Assembly (NCBI GenBank): GCA_963921795.1
Contig: OY997649.1
Coordinates: forward strand, 28,557,362-28,621,361
DNA length: 64,000 nucleotides
Direction of reading: 5' to 3'
DNA from: Nannobrachium achirus
Lineage: Eukaryota > Chordata > Actinopteri > Myctophiformes > Myctophidae
Part shown: positions 21,462-32,898 of the stretch, one piece after another
Layout: every line of letters starts with the position of its first letter
Numbering within the stretch: the first letter of the stretch is position 1
Notes under the pieces: model-generated
Seen by the model: the letters and a program-made list of their open reading frames with translations, nothing else
The model's database searches: none
What the model was told of the DNA's origin: nothing
Program-made: the position numbers and the translations under genes

Positions 21462-22319
21462 TCACAGTGCATGATCTTTACAAAAATGCATAATTGTGGG
21501 CTCGCCTGGAAGGCGAGCACACGTATGTTATCTTCATATTTATTTATCTATCAGTCAGTCAGTATCTCCTCAAAACTTTGGCGCGCTTCATCTCTTAAAC
21601 GCTTACACCTTTCAACACCATTCAAATTTTTATGTGTTCAGCTTACTGAGGACACGTGTGCTTGTATTTTTTGTTTTGAAATGTTTTGTAGTATAAATAT
21701 AAAAAAATTAAAATGTTTAAGCACCCAATGCATTTCCAATGGGTTTAGTGAGTGGGGACAGAGTGGAGAGAAGGATAATAGACCCATGTTTATGTTAAGG
21801 CGCTGTGGCTGCAGTGTTCACACTTCAGATATGCTATCTATATCATTGCGTTCACACAGGTCTGCTCTCTGATTTGATCCAAATGTCTAAGCTGTGTGAT
21901 GTATAAAACTATAGTTATAGTTAAAACTATAAATAAATGTCCCTCTTCACTCTACTGATTACACAGCTGTGATCAAGAATCAAGTCCGGGCGATGGGATG
22001 TAAATCCCATAGCCATATATCCTAGAGCCCGCAGGGACAGTCAGCCATATTAGTGGTTGTTGTTGGTTGTCAGGGAGATATCAAAACCAATGCATTTCCA
22101 AGTCAGATCCACAAACACAATAAAAGCCATGCTCCACTCCTCAGTCTGGAGTGGCCACATAGAAGAACGCCTTGGTTATAGACATAGTGGAGGACAGATG
22201 TGATCTGGGATTGTTAGCCTACAGTATATGCACTCAATATACTCCACTACAGTTGGAGTCCATTTGACAGTTGCTGGTTCCCAAACACAGAATCAAAAAT
22301 GTAGATCTAGAACACATAG
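21462..22319. other. No recognisable gene
   Basis: A small hairpin (GCTCGCC-TGGA-GGCGAGC) is near 21500. There is no coding signature. Confidence 0.55.
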
Positions 22320-22918
22320 AATATGTACAGTACAGTAAGGTTCAGTAGAGTACAGTAAAAGTACAGTAAGGTTCAGTAGAGTACAGTAAAGTACAGTAAG
22401 GTACAGAAAGGTACAGTACAGAAAGGTACAGTAGAGTACAGTACAGTAAGGTACAGTAAAGTACAATACAGTACAGTAAGGTACAGTAGAGTACAGTAAA
22501 GTACAATAAAGTACAGTAAAGTAGAATAAAGTACAGTAAGGTACAGTGGAGTACAGTAAAGTACAGTAGAGTACAGTAAAGTACAGTATAGTAAGGTACA
22601 GTAGAGTACAGTACAGTAAGGTACAGTACGGTACAGTAGAGTACAGTATAGTATAGTACAGTAAGGTACAGTACAGTACAGTAAGGTACAGTAGAGTACA
22701 GTACAGTAAGGTACAGTAGAGTACAGTAAAGTACAGTAAGTTACAGTAGAATACAGTAAAGTACAGTACAGTAGAGTACAGTAAAGTACAGTAAGTTACA
22801 GTACAGTACAGTACAGTACAGTACAGTACAGTACAGTACAGTAAGGTGCAGTACAGTATAGTAAGGTACAGTACAATACTGTAAGGTACTGTACCTTACA
22901 GTACCTTAAAGTATCCTA
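22320..22918. repeat. GTACA/GTAAG/GTAGA minisatellite
   Basis: About 120 pentanucleotides of the form GTAxx (GTACA, GTAAG, GTAAA, GTAGA, with rare GTATA) run for 0.6 kb. Higher-order phrases such as AAGGTACAGTAGAGTACAGT recur, which shows multi-unit amplification. Not a CRISPR: there are no constant-length unique spacers. Confidence 0.95.
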
Positions 22919-23317
22919 TTTGTTGGGTTGGAATCGAGCCCACACTGTTTCGAAGGAACAGTATTTCTAGTTGCAATATAGAATTGTTCTCTATATTTCA
23001 ACAATCTTGGATATTGCTGTGTGCTCCACTTTCAGTGAGGTCAAACAAAACATACATCTAACGCTTGTAATGGTGCTGGTTTGGGGATTTAAATTAGGAC
23101 TGGATGTGATTAGAAATGATGGGGAATATTACAAACAATCAGCATTTGTGTCTGATGTGGTTTCTATGGCAGCACATCTGAAAGCCTAAAAATAAGAAAG
23201 CGATAATCTCACACCTGCTGTCTGCAAGTAAATTCTGCAAGCTGGATAGACCTTGAATACCGACAGGCAGACACACAAACACGTGCACACACATCTCGCT
23301 CGCACACAGGCACGACA

Positions 23318-23319
23318 TG

Positions 23320-23372
<53 letters not shown>
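23318..23372. repeat. (CA)n microsatellite
   Basis: Nearly pure CA run in a CA-rich neighbourhood (23268-23372). Confidence 0.95.
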
Positions 23373-23376
<4 letters not shown>

Positions 23377-25469
23377 GCATATGAAAATAGTAAGTATACT
23401 CTACACACACTCGGCTTGCACCTAAACATCTGAGTCCAAACATCTGGAACTAATGCCCAAGATGAGTGTGATTTTATTTTGTTATATTTCTTCCCAGCAC
23501 AACTCTATTTAGAAGACTCTTTTGAGAGGGAGGAGTTGACTGTGGTACCTACCTCGCCTCAGAGCTGCAGCATGGGAAGTGGAGCTGTCCTGTTTTTTTT
23601 AGGCCCTAAAATTAATATTGTGTTTCCAAGGCAATCCTGTTAGCACCTCCTAATCTGACTCTGAGTGGCAGACCTGAAGATTGGTCCCAGAGGCAATATG
23701 AGGATTATATAACACAATGATCTTCCATACACACTTGCTTGCCTAAACATTTATAAAATAGAAAGGGGGAAAAAAACATCAGTCTGTATGGGAAAGGCAT
23801 AAATAGAGTGAAAACAGGTCTTTGAGAACCACAAATAAAATGCCAGTCCCAGTCACTGTGGATTGATGAAGGAAATATGAGGAGGGATAAAAGTGAGTGA
23901 AAACTCAATATACCACAAGCAGCTTGTGCCATCCAATTGTAGATGGCACTCAGGGGGGGTTTGAGTCTCACAAGGCTGCTGCAGGCTGTCAGTGTTTGAT
24001 ATTTACCACAGCTGTTCCTCTTGTCTTTGTGGTTATTGGAAGTTCATATTCATGTGGCTCTGCTGATCCAGTTTTCATCTTCTCAGCTTTGCTGGCACGT
24101 CATTCTCTCACGCCTTCCATATCCCTCTCCCTAGAGGGAACAGTGAAAGCCTTTGCAGACGAGAATCTATCACATGTCCAAGGCTTGCGTTGGCGTAAAA
24201 TGAAAAGGCCTCGGTTTTCACACATAAAACGTATCAGAGAAGAATTAAACAATGGTCCCATTGTTATGTTGCTTTGCAACTTATATAAAAAATAGATAGG
24301 GCAATGTATAATAGAATAAAAATAACTTCTTTCACTTGCACAGCATTCATCAGAGAGTATAGAATACATTAAAGCTAATTGAGCATATTTGCCATTTGGG
24401 CTGTATTAATTGAAAAGCCATCACTGCCAGCCATGCACCAAATGACCACATTAACAGTCAGCATTATGTTTGACATCCTACTAGATGGAACTGTGCTTGG
24501 GGAGCTCTCAGAGGGCTCTGAAACAGACGCAGAGTGAAGAGCCATACTGAGCTTAGATGGTCAGGCCTAAAGTCAAAGTACGATCTGTCCTCAGCTAATC
24601 ACAGTGGATTAATTTACCTCATCACTCAGAAACTGGTCTGCTGGAGACAAACAGCACAAACTTTAGAAAAGCAGTAGTCTATATGGGAATGGAAAGGCAT
24701 GAAAAGGTATTTAGAGGGGAGTTTATTGCCATGTTGTTTGCTCACCATTCTTGTTCAAAGAACATCTATTATGTTGCCCCTTCTTCCTGCAAGATATTTT
24801 CACCCTTGTTGCTCCCCGCCGTCCCCGGGTCTCGTCCTGGTCGAGTATCTCAGCTTGTGTTGCAGCACGGGTAGCCCAGGGAGCAAAACACTGATTTCTG
24901 TCTCCTTTGGTACATTATACACTCACTCAAGTGCTGCTAGTGCGCAGTGTGGCGCTTGGAAGATGACAGCGGTGCTTAATTTGAACATAAAGGTATCTGA
25001 GAGATGCCTCCGGTGCTATGGAGTTCAGAGCGAACCCAACCCAAACACAGAATGCAGACACAGGAGATAAGATGAGGGTTAAGGTTTATTTGTAGAGAGG
25101 GTGGCTGAGTTAAAGGGGTGATGGTGAATGGTGTGGACAGGCTGGAATAGCAGGATGACTGACAGGCATGCAAGCAGGTAAGCAGTCAAGAAATTGGGCA
25201 GGCAAGCAGACAAGGAATTATCCTGTGTGAGCACAGGGAAAGTCTTTGTAATAAACATGTAAAACTAATCAACTCAAAACCAATCTAACTCTGACGGTTT
25301 GAGGCATTTCACTAACGCTGGAGCTAATTGCATTTCCATCAACCTGTTTTTTTAACAGGTAAACCGGGGTTAGATGCTGGAGGCGATAAGCTGATTACTG
25401 ACAGGTGTGTTGGATGAGGGAGGTGAGAGGCTGACTGCAGGCAGGTGTGCAGGATTCAGGTGAGTCAGC
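23373..25469. other. No gene; possible regulatory DNA
   Basis: Quiet, non-repetitive DNA. About 24370-24660 has balanced composition and no transposon hallmarks, so it could include conserved non-coding sequence, but this cannot be judged from one species. Confidence 0.4.
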
Positions 25470-25534
25470 GCCAAGACAGGAACTCATGCACACACGCGCG
25501 CCGTGCTCGCGTGTGTGCATGAGGTCCTGTCTTG

Positions 25535-25536
<2 letters not shown>
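25470..25536. repeat. 67-nt near-perfect hairpin beside a CA repeat
   Basis: The left arm GCCAAGACAGGAACTCATGC and onward pairs with the right arm over about 29 bp with one mismatch, around a short GC-rich loop. A (CA)n run follows at 25537-25568. Confidence 0.85.
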
Positions 25537-25570
<34 letters not shown>

Positions 25571-25825
25571 ACACACAGACCAACAACAGGGGACACAGAA
25601 GGAGAAGGAAAACGCATGCACAGACACGCACGGTAAGATACAGGTGCATGGCCATAGCTCATGGCTGCTGTGACACGACTCCCGCTCAACGGGTGCCTCC
25701 AGGCGTTTGCCAGGATGTTCTTTGGACGAGGGAAGAATCCAGGATGAGACGGGGGAATATCCACCTGCTAACCAGGTAGCTACTGGTACCCACTACCCAC
25801 ACAACTTCAGTGATGTATGCCAGAT

Positions 25826-26374
25826 CAGGGACGTGCTGGCCATTGGGAAAAGCGGGACAACTCCCGAACGGCCGGGCCGGTCCAGGCCGGCCATTAGGAA
25901 CATTTTTAAAATAAAATGTCAGCCTTCGTTCCATTTTGGGGGCTGGGTGGCCAACAAAGTAAATCGCCACTGTCGGGCAGAAACCTCGTATCTCCAAGTT
26001 TCAAATTGATAAATTTTTTCGCAAAGCAAAGCCCTGCTTCATCATACAAGGCCGTTGCACAAAAGTGGTGAAAACAGCAGATCTACAAACACATAACGTG
26101 TGCTTGTAGATCGGCTGTTTTCACTAGTTTAAATCATTTTTAAAATGATAAATACAAAACAAACGGTTTTGGACGTATAAGGTTTCCACCCGACAACGAC
26201 GAAATATAACTCATGTACAGTAATTGGCCCACTGGCTTGTCACTTGTCATGATCTGAAATGGCAAATCTTTGAGTAGCAGCAGCGCTATAGATCTCTCTA
26301 TAGCGCGCAATGAGGGCCTCCCGGCCTCTCCAACTCTTTTTCCCGGGCTGAATCAGGGGCCCAGCATGTCCCTG
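25826..26374. mobile_element. Non-autonomous hAT element with perfect 8-bp target duplication
   Basis: It begins CAGGGACGTGCTGG and ends CCAGCATGTCCCTG, flanked on both sides by TGCCAGAT (25818-25825 and 26375-26382). It encloses a dispersed hairpin at 26068-26124 and a small palindrome GCGCTATAG...CTATAGCGC near 26285. No transposase frame. Confidence 0.88.
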
Positions 26375-26382
26375 TGCCAGAT

Positions 26383-27444
26383 GGTCATCGATGACGCAGG
26401 GGTGGAGGGGCGATGACCGGGACTATAGGACATGGATTTCAATCACGCTGGGTAAGTGCGTTGTTTTAACGGAAGTTTTCGAATTTGGCCGAAGTGCTTT
26501 TAAGGGAAGTTACGTCATGCGTAACTGTTTACATCCCCCAGCAAAACAAACAAAGATTGTAGCACTTAACTCGCTCTTGATAGGTTGTCAGAAGAATCCA
26601 TGTTGTGTTTGGATATTGTTTATTGCGAGTGCAACCAAAGGAGCGGGAGAAATATAACAGATTTATTCTTTTCAGCTGGGAATTACATTTGCAGGATCAC
26701 CGCAGTGACCGCACTGTGAAAAGAGACAACTTCCGGAATCCAGGGAAATTCACACGGCGGAAGTCCCACATTTCTAGACACTCTCTGCCTTATGTCGTGA
26801 CCAGGCTTTTCTCTTCGCAGATGAGTAGATTTCAACAGAGAATAGTGGAAGGTCATCATTGGTTTGTATGGCGAAGTATTAATGATGCAGTCTATTATGT
26901 GTGGATCAATGTACCACTATAGGATGCAGGTGTTCTTGGTGCCAAACCTTCTGACCTGGTTGGTAGTTGACTGCTGGGGTCCGGTGGCAGTAACAGTTGC
27001 TGACATTCAGATAATTCAATCACTACTGCATTTGCTCAGGCAGATGTTACATTGTGCTAATAAGATCCAGTTGTCAGAGAGTTGAGGAGAGGGTCGAGAT
27101 TCAAACAGGGAGAGCTTAATTGATTTAGATGGATGGGCTGAGGCAGGTATTTAGACTGATGTGAATATAATTACGCATCAATCTGTGTTATGCGTTACAC
27201 AAGAGGCAGCAATCATAGTTAGCAAGTGATGAATGAGTTGGGAAACAAATTAAATCAAGTCACCTTTTTTAAAGAAATTACATTTGGTGGAATCCATATC
27301 ATAACAGGGAGCAAAATAACATCTTACACGGTTATATGCTCTGCATTTTTACTTCCATTCAGCAGACAAAATCTACCTTAATTTTTTTCTGTGGCAGCTG
27401 TTTTTCTGTCACTGACATGGTGTTAGCATAAAGCTCACAGTCGT
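26383..27444. other. No recognisable gene
   Basis: Several short frames exist, but none carries a motif or is supported by splice sites. Confidence 0.5.
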
Positions 27445-27481
27445 GTGCGCGCGCGTGTGCGCGCGCATGTGCGCGTGTGTG

Positions 27482-27513
<32 letters not shown>

Positions 27514-27522
27514 TACGTGCGT
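27445..27522. repeat. (GTGCGC)/(CGTG)n microsatellite
   Basis: Mixed GTGCGC and CGTG repeats, alternating purine-pyrimidine throughout (potential Z-DNA). Confidence 0.95.
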
Positions 27523-28591
27523 GTTCAAAATAACCACAAAACCCATATGTGTGTTCTCCCTCCATGAGACATACAGTTATCTTGGGCATAAATGTAACAT
27601 TGCAGGAGAATGTTATCATCATCCTATCCGAAGTACATCTAGGTTGGACTATATTGACAGATGCTCCCTACCTCTAGGCTAGCTATGAAGCTAGAGGCCA
27701 TTAGACCGGTAGCACTATCTACAAGTCCAACACTTTTTCTCAAATGTTCATATCCAGCAGAAGGTACTAAGTGAAATGAACAATAAAACAGTTACTTATG
27801 GTACGTTAGTGATTTGCCCTTAACACAACCGTGATGTCATTTTCCATCCTCAGTTGGGGAAGGGCTGTATGTATGTACCCAATGTGTCTTGGACTTATAT
27901 CAGTACGTGTTTCCCACCTCTTGAACATGCTGAATAATGATGATAGGGTTGTAAGGGAGTTGGTTAGATTTTCCCTGTTCCTAGATAGATTTAAGGAGAC
28001 GCAAGGTCCTTATAGCCAGGGAGTCAGAGCCCCACTTCCTAGGGTTCAAAAGGAAACCCAGTGGAAAACTGGACACTAACTCCACGGGCTTTGGCATCTC
28101 ATCAGACTGGCCGGACTTTAACGATCTATGTGTACAAACTTGAGTGTCGCTAGAGTGTGTGCGGTATGACCCAGAGACTGTGAGGGTCTCTGAGGACATA
28201 ATAACTGCCCCCTCACCTCTGTTAGAGCAACAGCAATCTGGGAACCCATCGTCAAAGAAGAAAGGGTGACACCTATCGGTCTGTCTCTAGCGCTCTGAGA
28301 GATTAGAGCAACAGTGACTTGTGGTGGACACACTCACCTGTTGACATACAGGTGCTCGGAGGACCCTGTTGGATCTGTTTCAACATCAGTAACACTGGAC
28401 ACTGGACTGGACTCAAACTCCAGGGAAAACGTGCATGTCCTCCCAATGCTGATCACTCTGTTTCCCATTCATTTCTCAGGAACACTGCTCTCAATGAGGA
28501 CATTTTCCCCTTTACAAAAAAAGCCAGGTTACAGGTCCTTCCCACCAAACTCAGCCTTTCCCTCTGGTTCCCCTCCACCCATGCACCTCAT
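27523..28591. other. No recognisable gene; left flank of the DIRS element
   Basis: A 172-codon frame (28314-28832) crosses the retroelement boundary and is therefore not a gene. Confidence 0.55.
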
Positions 28592-28782
28592 TGTTTATTT
28601 TCGGTCTTCCAGTTCGGTACTCCCTCCTTTGGGTGGCGCTATTGCGTCAGCCTCACAACAGAACGTACTCACGTTAACTCCCGCAGGGCGATCCCTGATT
28701 GGCCGGAGGGCTTGTCACTCAAGTTTTACGGTGCTGGGTCAGCCCCCTATAAAACCTGTGGCATCCCATAATACTGTCTCTT
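28592..28782 (+). repeat. DIRS left inverted terminal repeat with TATA box
   Basis: The core 28616-28782 is, as read, the exact reverse complement of 36437-36603. The outer 24 bp (28592-28615) are not shared with the right ITR but are complemented in the ICR. TATAAAA at 28748-28754 probably drives the element transcript; the right ITR carries the same box facing inward on the other strand. Confidence 0.9.
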
Positions 28783-28971
28783 TTCGCTATCTGCTCCTCA
28801 AATGGTACAGCGCGAAATCTCACAGCTCCTGACCTACGTAATTTGTAAGTATATTTCAACCTATTCTAGAAGATATAATCGTCTCGAGGATAACCGAGAG
28901 CGACAGCTTAGGACCAGTCCACCGGTCTCGGGACTATTCTTCTCTTCTTTGTCCAACGTTAAGTTTCACTT

Positions 28972-29215
28972 TGTTGTTAGCTTCACGTTACTTAGCCTAG
29001 TGTTAGCTCTTAGCTACCGGCTTCGTTGTTTGTGCTAACGCAGCGCTCAGCTGTTTATTCCTTGTTATTAGCTTCACGATAGCCTAGCGTTAGCTCTTAG
29101 CTACCGGCTTCGTTGTTTGTGCGAACGCAGCGCTCAGCTGTTTATTCTTTGTTATTAGACGATAGCCTAGCGTTAGCTCCTAGCTACCGGCTTCGTTGTA
29201 TTGTGCTAGCTTTGT
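28972..29215 (+). repeat. Tandem repeat in DIRS leader
   Basis: About 2.7 copies of an 87-bp unit (TTAGCTCTTAGCTACCGGCT and onward, ending CAGCTGTTTATTC) lie between the left ITR and gag. The third copy is degenerate. They could be promoter or packaging repeats; function unknown. Confidence 0.8.
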
Positions 29216-29339
29216 TATTGTTGGCGTTAGCTGTTTTGCTACTGGCCTTGCCTGTGCTCACGCTAATACACGCTTTTCTGCCTTAGACTCTCGGCTCCTG
29301 TGTCGACGCTAAAGCTATTGGATAAAAGCTATTTTGGAT

Positions 29340-30692
29340 ATGGCGTCCTCGCGCTCCTATGGCCGTTGTGCTAACCCTGCCTGTAGGTTGCTGGTAGCCC
29401 CGGACGATCTGCATGGTGCGTGTATCGCCTGCATGGGCTGGCGTCACGCCTTGGATGCTCTGGAGGAAGATCCTCCTGTGTGTTTGGAGTGTCGCGACCT
29501 ACCTCTAGGTGCGCGTCGGCTCCGCCTGGACACAATTTCTCTTCTCTCGGGTCTCGCCTCTGCTGTTTCCCCGGGCCTCCCTGTAGGCCGGTGCGGCGGT
29601 GACCCTCCGGCGGTTGGCGGCGCTCCTCCAGGCGGCGGCGGCGGCGCCTCCGTTCCGGCCGACGGCGCCGCTCCCCCGGCCGATGGTGGTGCCTCTCCAG
29701 CCCACTCCAGGGCTGACAGCTATTCATCTGAGTTTTCCTTCTCTGCTTTCGACCGTCACGATAGCGAGGAGGCTATTGGGGAAGAGGGGGACTTTTCCCC
29801 CACCCAGCAGCCTGATGAGGACGTGATCTTGATGGAAGTAGGGTCCCCTGTGATCCATCTCCACCCTGATGAAAATGACTCGCCTCTCTCTACTCATGCC
29901 TCCATCGCTGCTGTGGCCAGGGCCCCGGCAGGCTTCGCTGCCGCCCCGAGTCAAGCAGCTTCTGTTCCTCCTGCCACCACTCAGGCCGGGACTCAAGCAG
30001 GCCTTGCTGCTTCCCCAGCCCCCGGTGGCACTGAGCCTGCTCCCTCCGCCTTGCCGGAGTCACAGGCCTCCTCTGCTGCCGGCAGTTCGAGCCTGACACA
30101 GGCGGCGGCCTTGTCCGCGTCTCAGCTCCCTCCTTCCGGCACCGTAGCAGCTTCAGGTGGCGCCACTGGTGCCAGCCCTCCCCTTCCCATGGACCCCTGG
30201 TCTGTGCTGGAGAGGGCCGCTCGCTTGCAGAACCTCACCGTCCCTGTACGGCAGCAGCCTGCAACTTCTCGTCAACCGCGGCTGGGCGTGGACCGTGCTC
30301 CGCTCCTGCCGCCTGTCATGGCTTGCCTGCCGGCCATCACTGGCCTACAGCAGGTTCTCCAGGAGACTTGGGCCACTCACAAGGATCCGGAAAAGCTGGA
30401 CTACTCCACGGAGTTCGAGGGGGCGCAGGAGATGGGCATTCCTAGATGCCCGCACATCAGCCCTGCCTTGGCCTCCATGCTCCAGGCCCGGTTCCTCCAT
30501 GACAAACCTGGTGAGACCAGTCCCTACTCACTGTCGGTTGTCCACCCGCTCCTGGAGGACAAGTGGGAAAGGTTCATGGCCAAGGCCACCCAGGAGGCTT
30601 ACAGAGCTGATGGACATGCTGTAAGGGCTCTCAATGCCGCGGGCCTGTTGGCGGCCTATGTGAAGCTCCTCCAGAACCCACCGGCCTCTGAC
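29340..30692 (+). pseudogene. DIRS gag, N-terminal part (interrupted)
   Basis: This frame of 451 codons from ATG 29340 ends at a TAG that is the first codon of an inserted hAT element. The N-terminus carries a Cys/His cluster (CANPAC, then HGACIACMGWRHA, then CLEC), typical of fish DIRS gag proteins and probably metal-binding. A long Ala/Pro/Ser-rich low-complexity middle and a more ordered C-terminal segment (ITGLQQVLQETW and onward) follow. The reading frame resumes in the same phase after the second copy of the target duplication. Gag presumably forms the particle in which reverse transcription occurs. Confidence 0.8.
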
Positions 30693-31927
30693 TAGAGTTC
30701 TCAAATTCGGCCCGAACCCGACCCTACCCGACCCGACCCGACGTTATCGGGCCGAGCCGGGCCCAAAAATTATAATAATTAGTCGGGCCGGGCCGGGCTC
30801 CGGGCTCCGTCACTCAAGCAACAGAGAACAGACGCATATTGCTGTCTGCCTGTCTTCAGCGCAGCACTGAAACCTGCCTAAGTTCCTAACCAATGGACCA
30901 AGGATAATCGGTGACGCATACGGAAGTATAGTCTATCATTCTCATAGAGCAGTCTGGTTGTTGTGATGACATCACAATCGAAACCTTTGGATATACGGAA
31001 GTCTGTCACAGGCAGCGAGTCAGCGTTAGCTCTGTGTGGAGCGGCCACGATGAAAGTTTGGAGCTGCATGTTAAATTAAAAGGCAGCAGGCAGTTTCACA
31101 AGTTTGTAATAAGTTATAAATCGAAGAAAAGTACATTCAAAGCGGAACCAACCTGGATATTATTGACAAGGACTTAAGAGGATTGTATTAACAACAACAT
31201 CAACATGACCAACCTAAAAGCACCATACGTTGACATCCTCTTACCTTATAGAGACGATCATCTCGGCTGGTAAGATATTATTAATTCCATTATGCTTTCT
31301 GGTTAATCAAGTGTCCTTTGCTGCTGCTGTGTGCATTTATATTAAAGGGTTTACAGCCGCAGCGCGCCGCTTATTACGTGCCTGAGTTGTATATGTTTAA
31401 GCATGGTGGTCAGGTGGTGTCGCGCACTAAACAACAGATCTGCAAGCCCAGGATGCAAGCCAGATGAACACGTTTTGGGTTTATAGATCTGCCGAGCCAG
31501 CTGCTGCCTGCGTTTGATGCGTGACCGTTGAAAGGACGAAACATAAATCACGCAGGCAGCGACAACGGCAGGGAGAGAGAGGATGAGAGCTGTATGATTG
31601 AGATTGACTGTTGACAACAACAGGGATTTAACGTTAGCACATTTTGTGCAGAACCTTGCATGTTTCATGAACAATTTAACATGTGAAGTTGCCATTTCGC
31701 CAACTATTATATGTCCGTTCTCTCACTGTTGTAATTTGAGACACTGGTGATGCCAGCTGCCTACTGGCGACGTTTCTTTTTTTTTCTCTCTCTCTCTCTC
31801 TCTCTCGGGCTTTCGGGTTTTCGGGCCGAAAATGATGATAATTGTTAGGGTCGGGCCGGGCTTCGGGTCGGCCCACTCGGGCCCAGTTAGGGCCGGGCCT
31901 TAATTTTCAGGCCCGTTGAGAACTCTA
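30693..31927. mobile_element. hAT element inserted in DIRS gag
   Basis: A perfect 12-bp terminal inverted repeat, TAGAGTTCTCAA...TTGAGAACTCTA, is flanked by perfect 8-bp duplications CCTCTGAC (30685-30692 and 31928-31935). The sub-terminal regions are rich in GGGCCGGGC. The 1,235-bp body holds a (CT)n tract (31783-31806), a divergent hairpin (31431-31493) and no transposase frame, so it is non-autonomous. Confidence 0.93.
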
Positions 31928-31935
31928 CCTCTGAC

Positions 31936-32898
31936 CCTTCCCTCGATGTGGCGGCTGAGATCAAGGCCTCACTGGACCTCATGATCGAGCTCAATTTCCA
32001 TGCCATGGCTTGGGTGGGGCGTTCCATGGACCAGTGTATGCAGATGGAGTCCACCCGCTGGCTGGAGCCCATTGACTGGAAGAAGGAGGAAGCGGACAAA
32101 AAAGAGCTTCGCAACCTGCCCTCTTCTGGAACGGAGATCATGGCGGGCGGGCTCGCTCTCTTCCAGGCGCGGGCGGCTGCCAGGAAGGAGACCAGGGAGT
32201 TGGTGGTTGAGACTGTACCTCCGACACCTGCTGCCCAGTCTTCTCAGCGGTCGGCCACCAAGCAGCGTACCCCGCGTTCTATGGTGAGGGTCGTCCACAG
32301 GACCGACTACAGGGACAGGGCTTCGGGATCAAGCTCCAGGTCTTCCTCCAGGGGGGGTCTCGAGCCCAGACCCACGGGCCCCCTCCTGCTTCCAGGCCCA
32401 AGGAAGACCGTCATCAGCAGCGTTCCCAGCCCCGCTCCGCGAAGGGACGCGGAAGGCAGCAGCGTAAATGACTGTTTGCCCAGGGAGGCACGGCCTCCCC
32501 AGGGGCCTCTTGCCCCTCAGTTGAAGGCGGGTTCTTGTGTGCAGTGTGTTTGTGTTGTGAACCCGCCCGTGTTGTGTGCTGCAAAAATTCTGACTGCTGT
32601 AAATTTCGTGCCTTGCCAGTCGAAAATACCAGTAAAGAATTGTGTGTTCGATACAAACTGTGTCTTTCTTCCCTGTGCATCTTCTGCTGTAAAGAAAGTT
32701 GTATGTGCTCAGCCTCCTCAGGCACCTTCGCTGCCTCAGCTAGTTCCGCACTCACACAGTCTGTACAAGGGTTTGGTTTCTCGGCCTATTCAGGCTCCAG
32801 TTCCTTCTCTGCTAGAGCCACTCACACCCAGCTCACATTCCCCTCCTCACGAGGGCAGCATAGTTCACAACTTCACACTCCTCACAAGGTTTTGGTAA
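31936..32898 (+). pseudogene. DIRS gag, C-terminal part
   Basis: This continues the gag frame after the hAT insertion. The first third (LDLMIELNFHAMAWVGRSMD) is conserved-looking; a basic Arg/Ser-rich stretch follows (SSRSSSRGG), suggestive of nucleic-acid binding. The frame stays open to 32898, but the biological end may be near 32470, because the RT frame opens from about 32535 in another phase. Confidence 0.65.

Noticed and set aside
22320-22918. Possible CRISPR-like array
   Set aside because: The units are 5 bp without unique spacers, and the genome is a vertebrate.
28314-28832. 172-codon ORF
   Set aside because: It crosses the DIRS left boundary at 28592, so half is flank and half is inverted repeat.
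29371-32755. Minus-strand and alternate-phase ORFs over DIRS gag
   Set aside because: They are shadows of a GC-rich coding frame, with Arg/Pro-rich composition and no domains.
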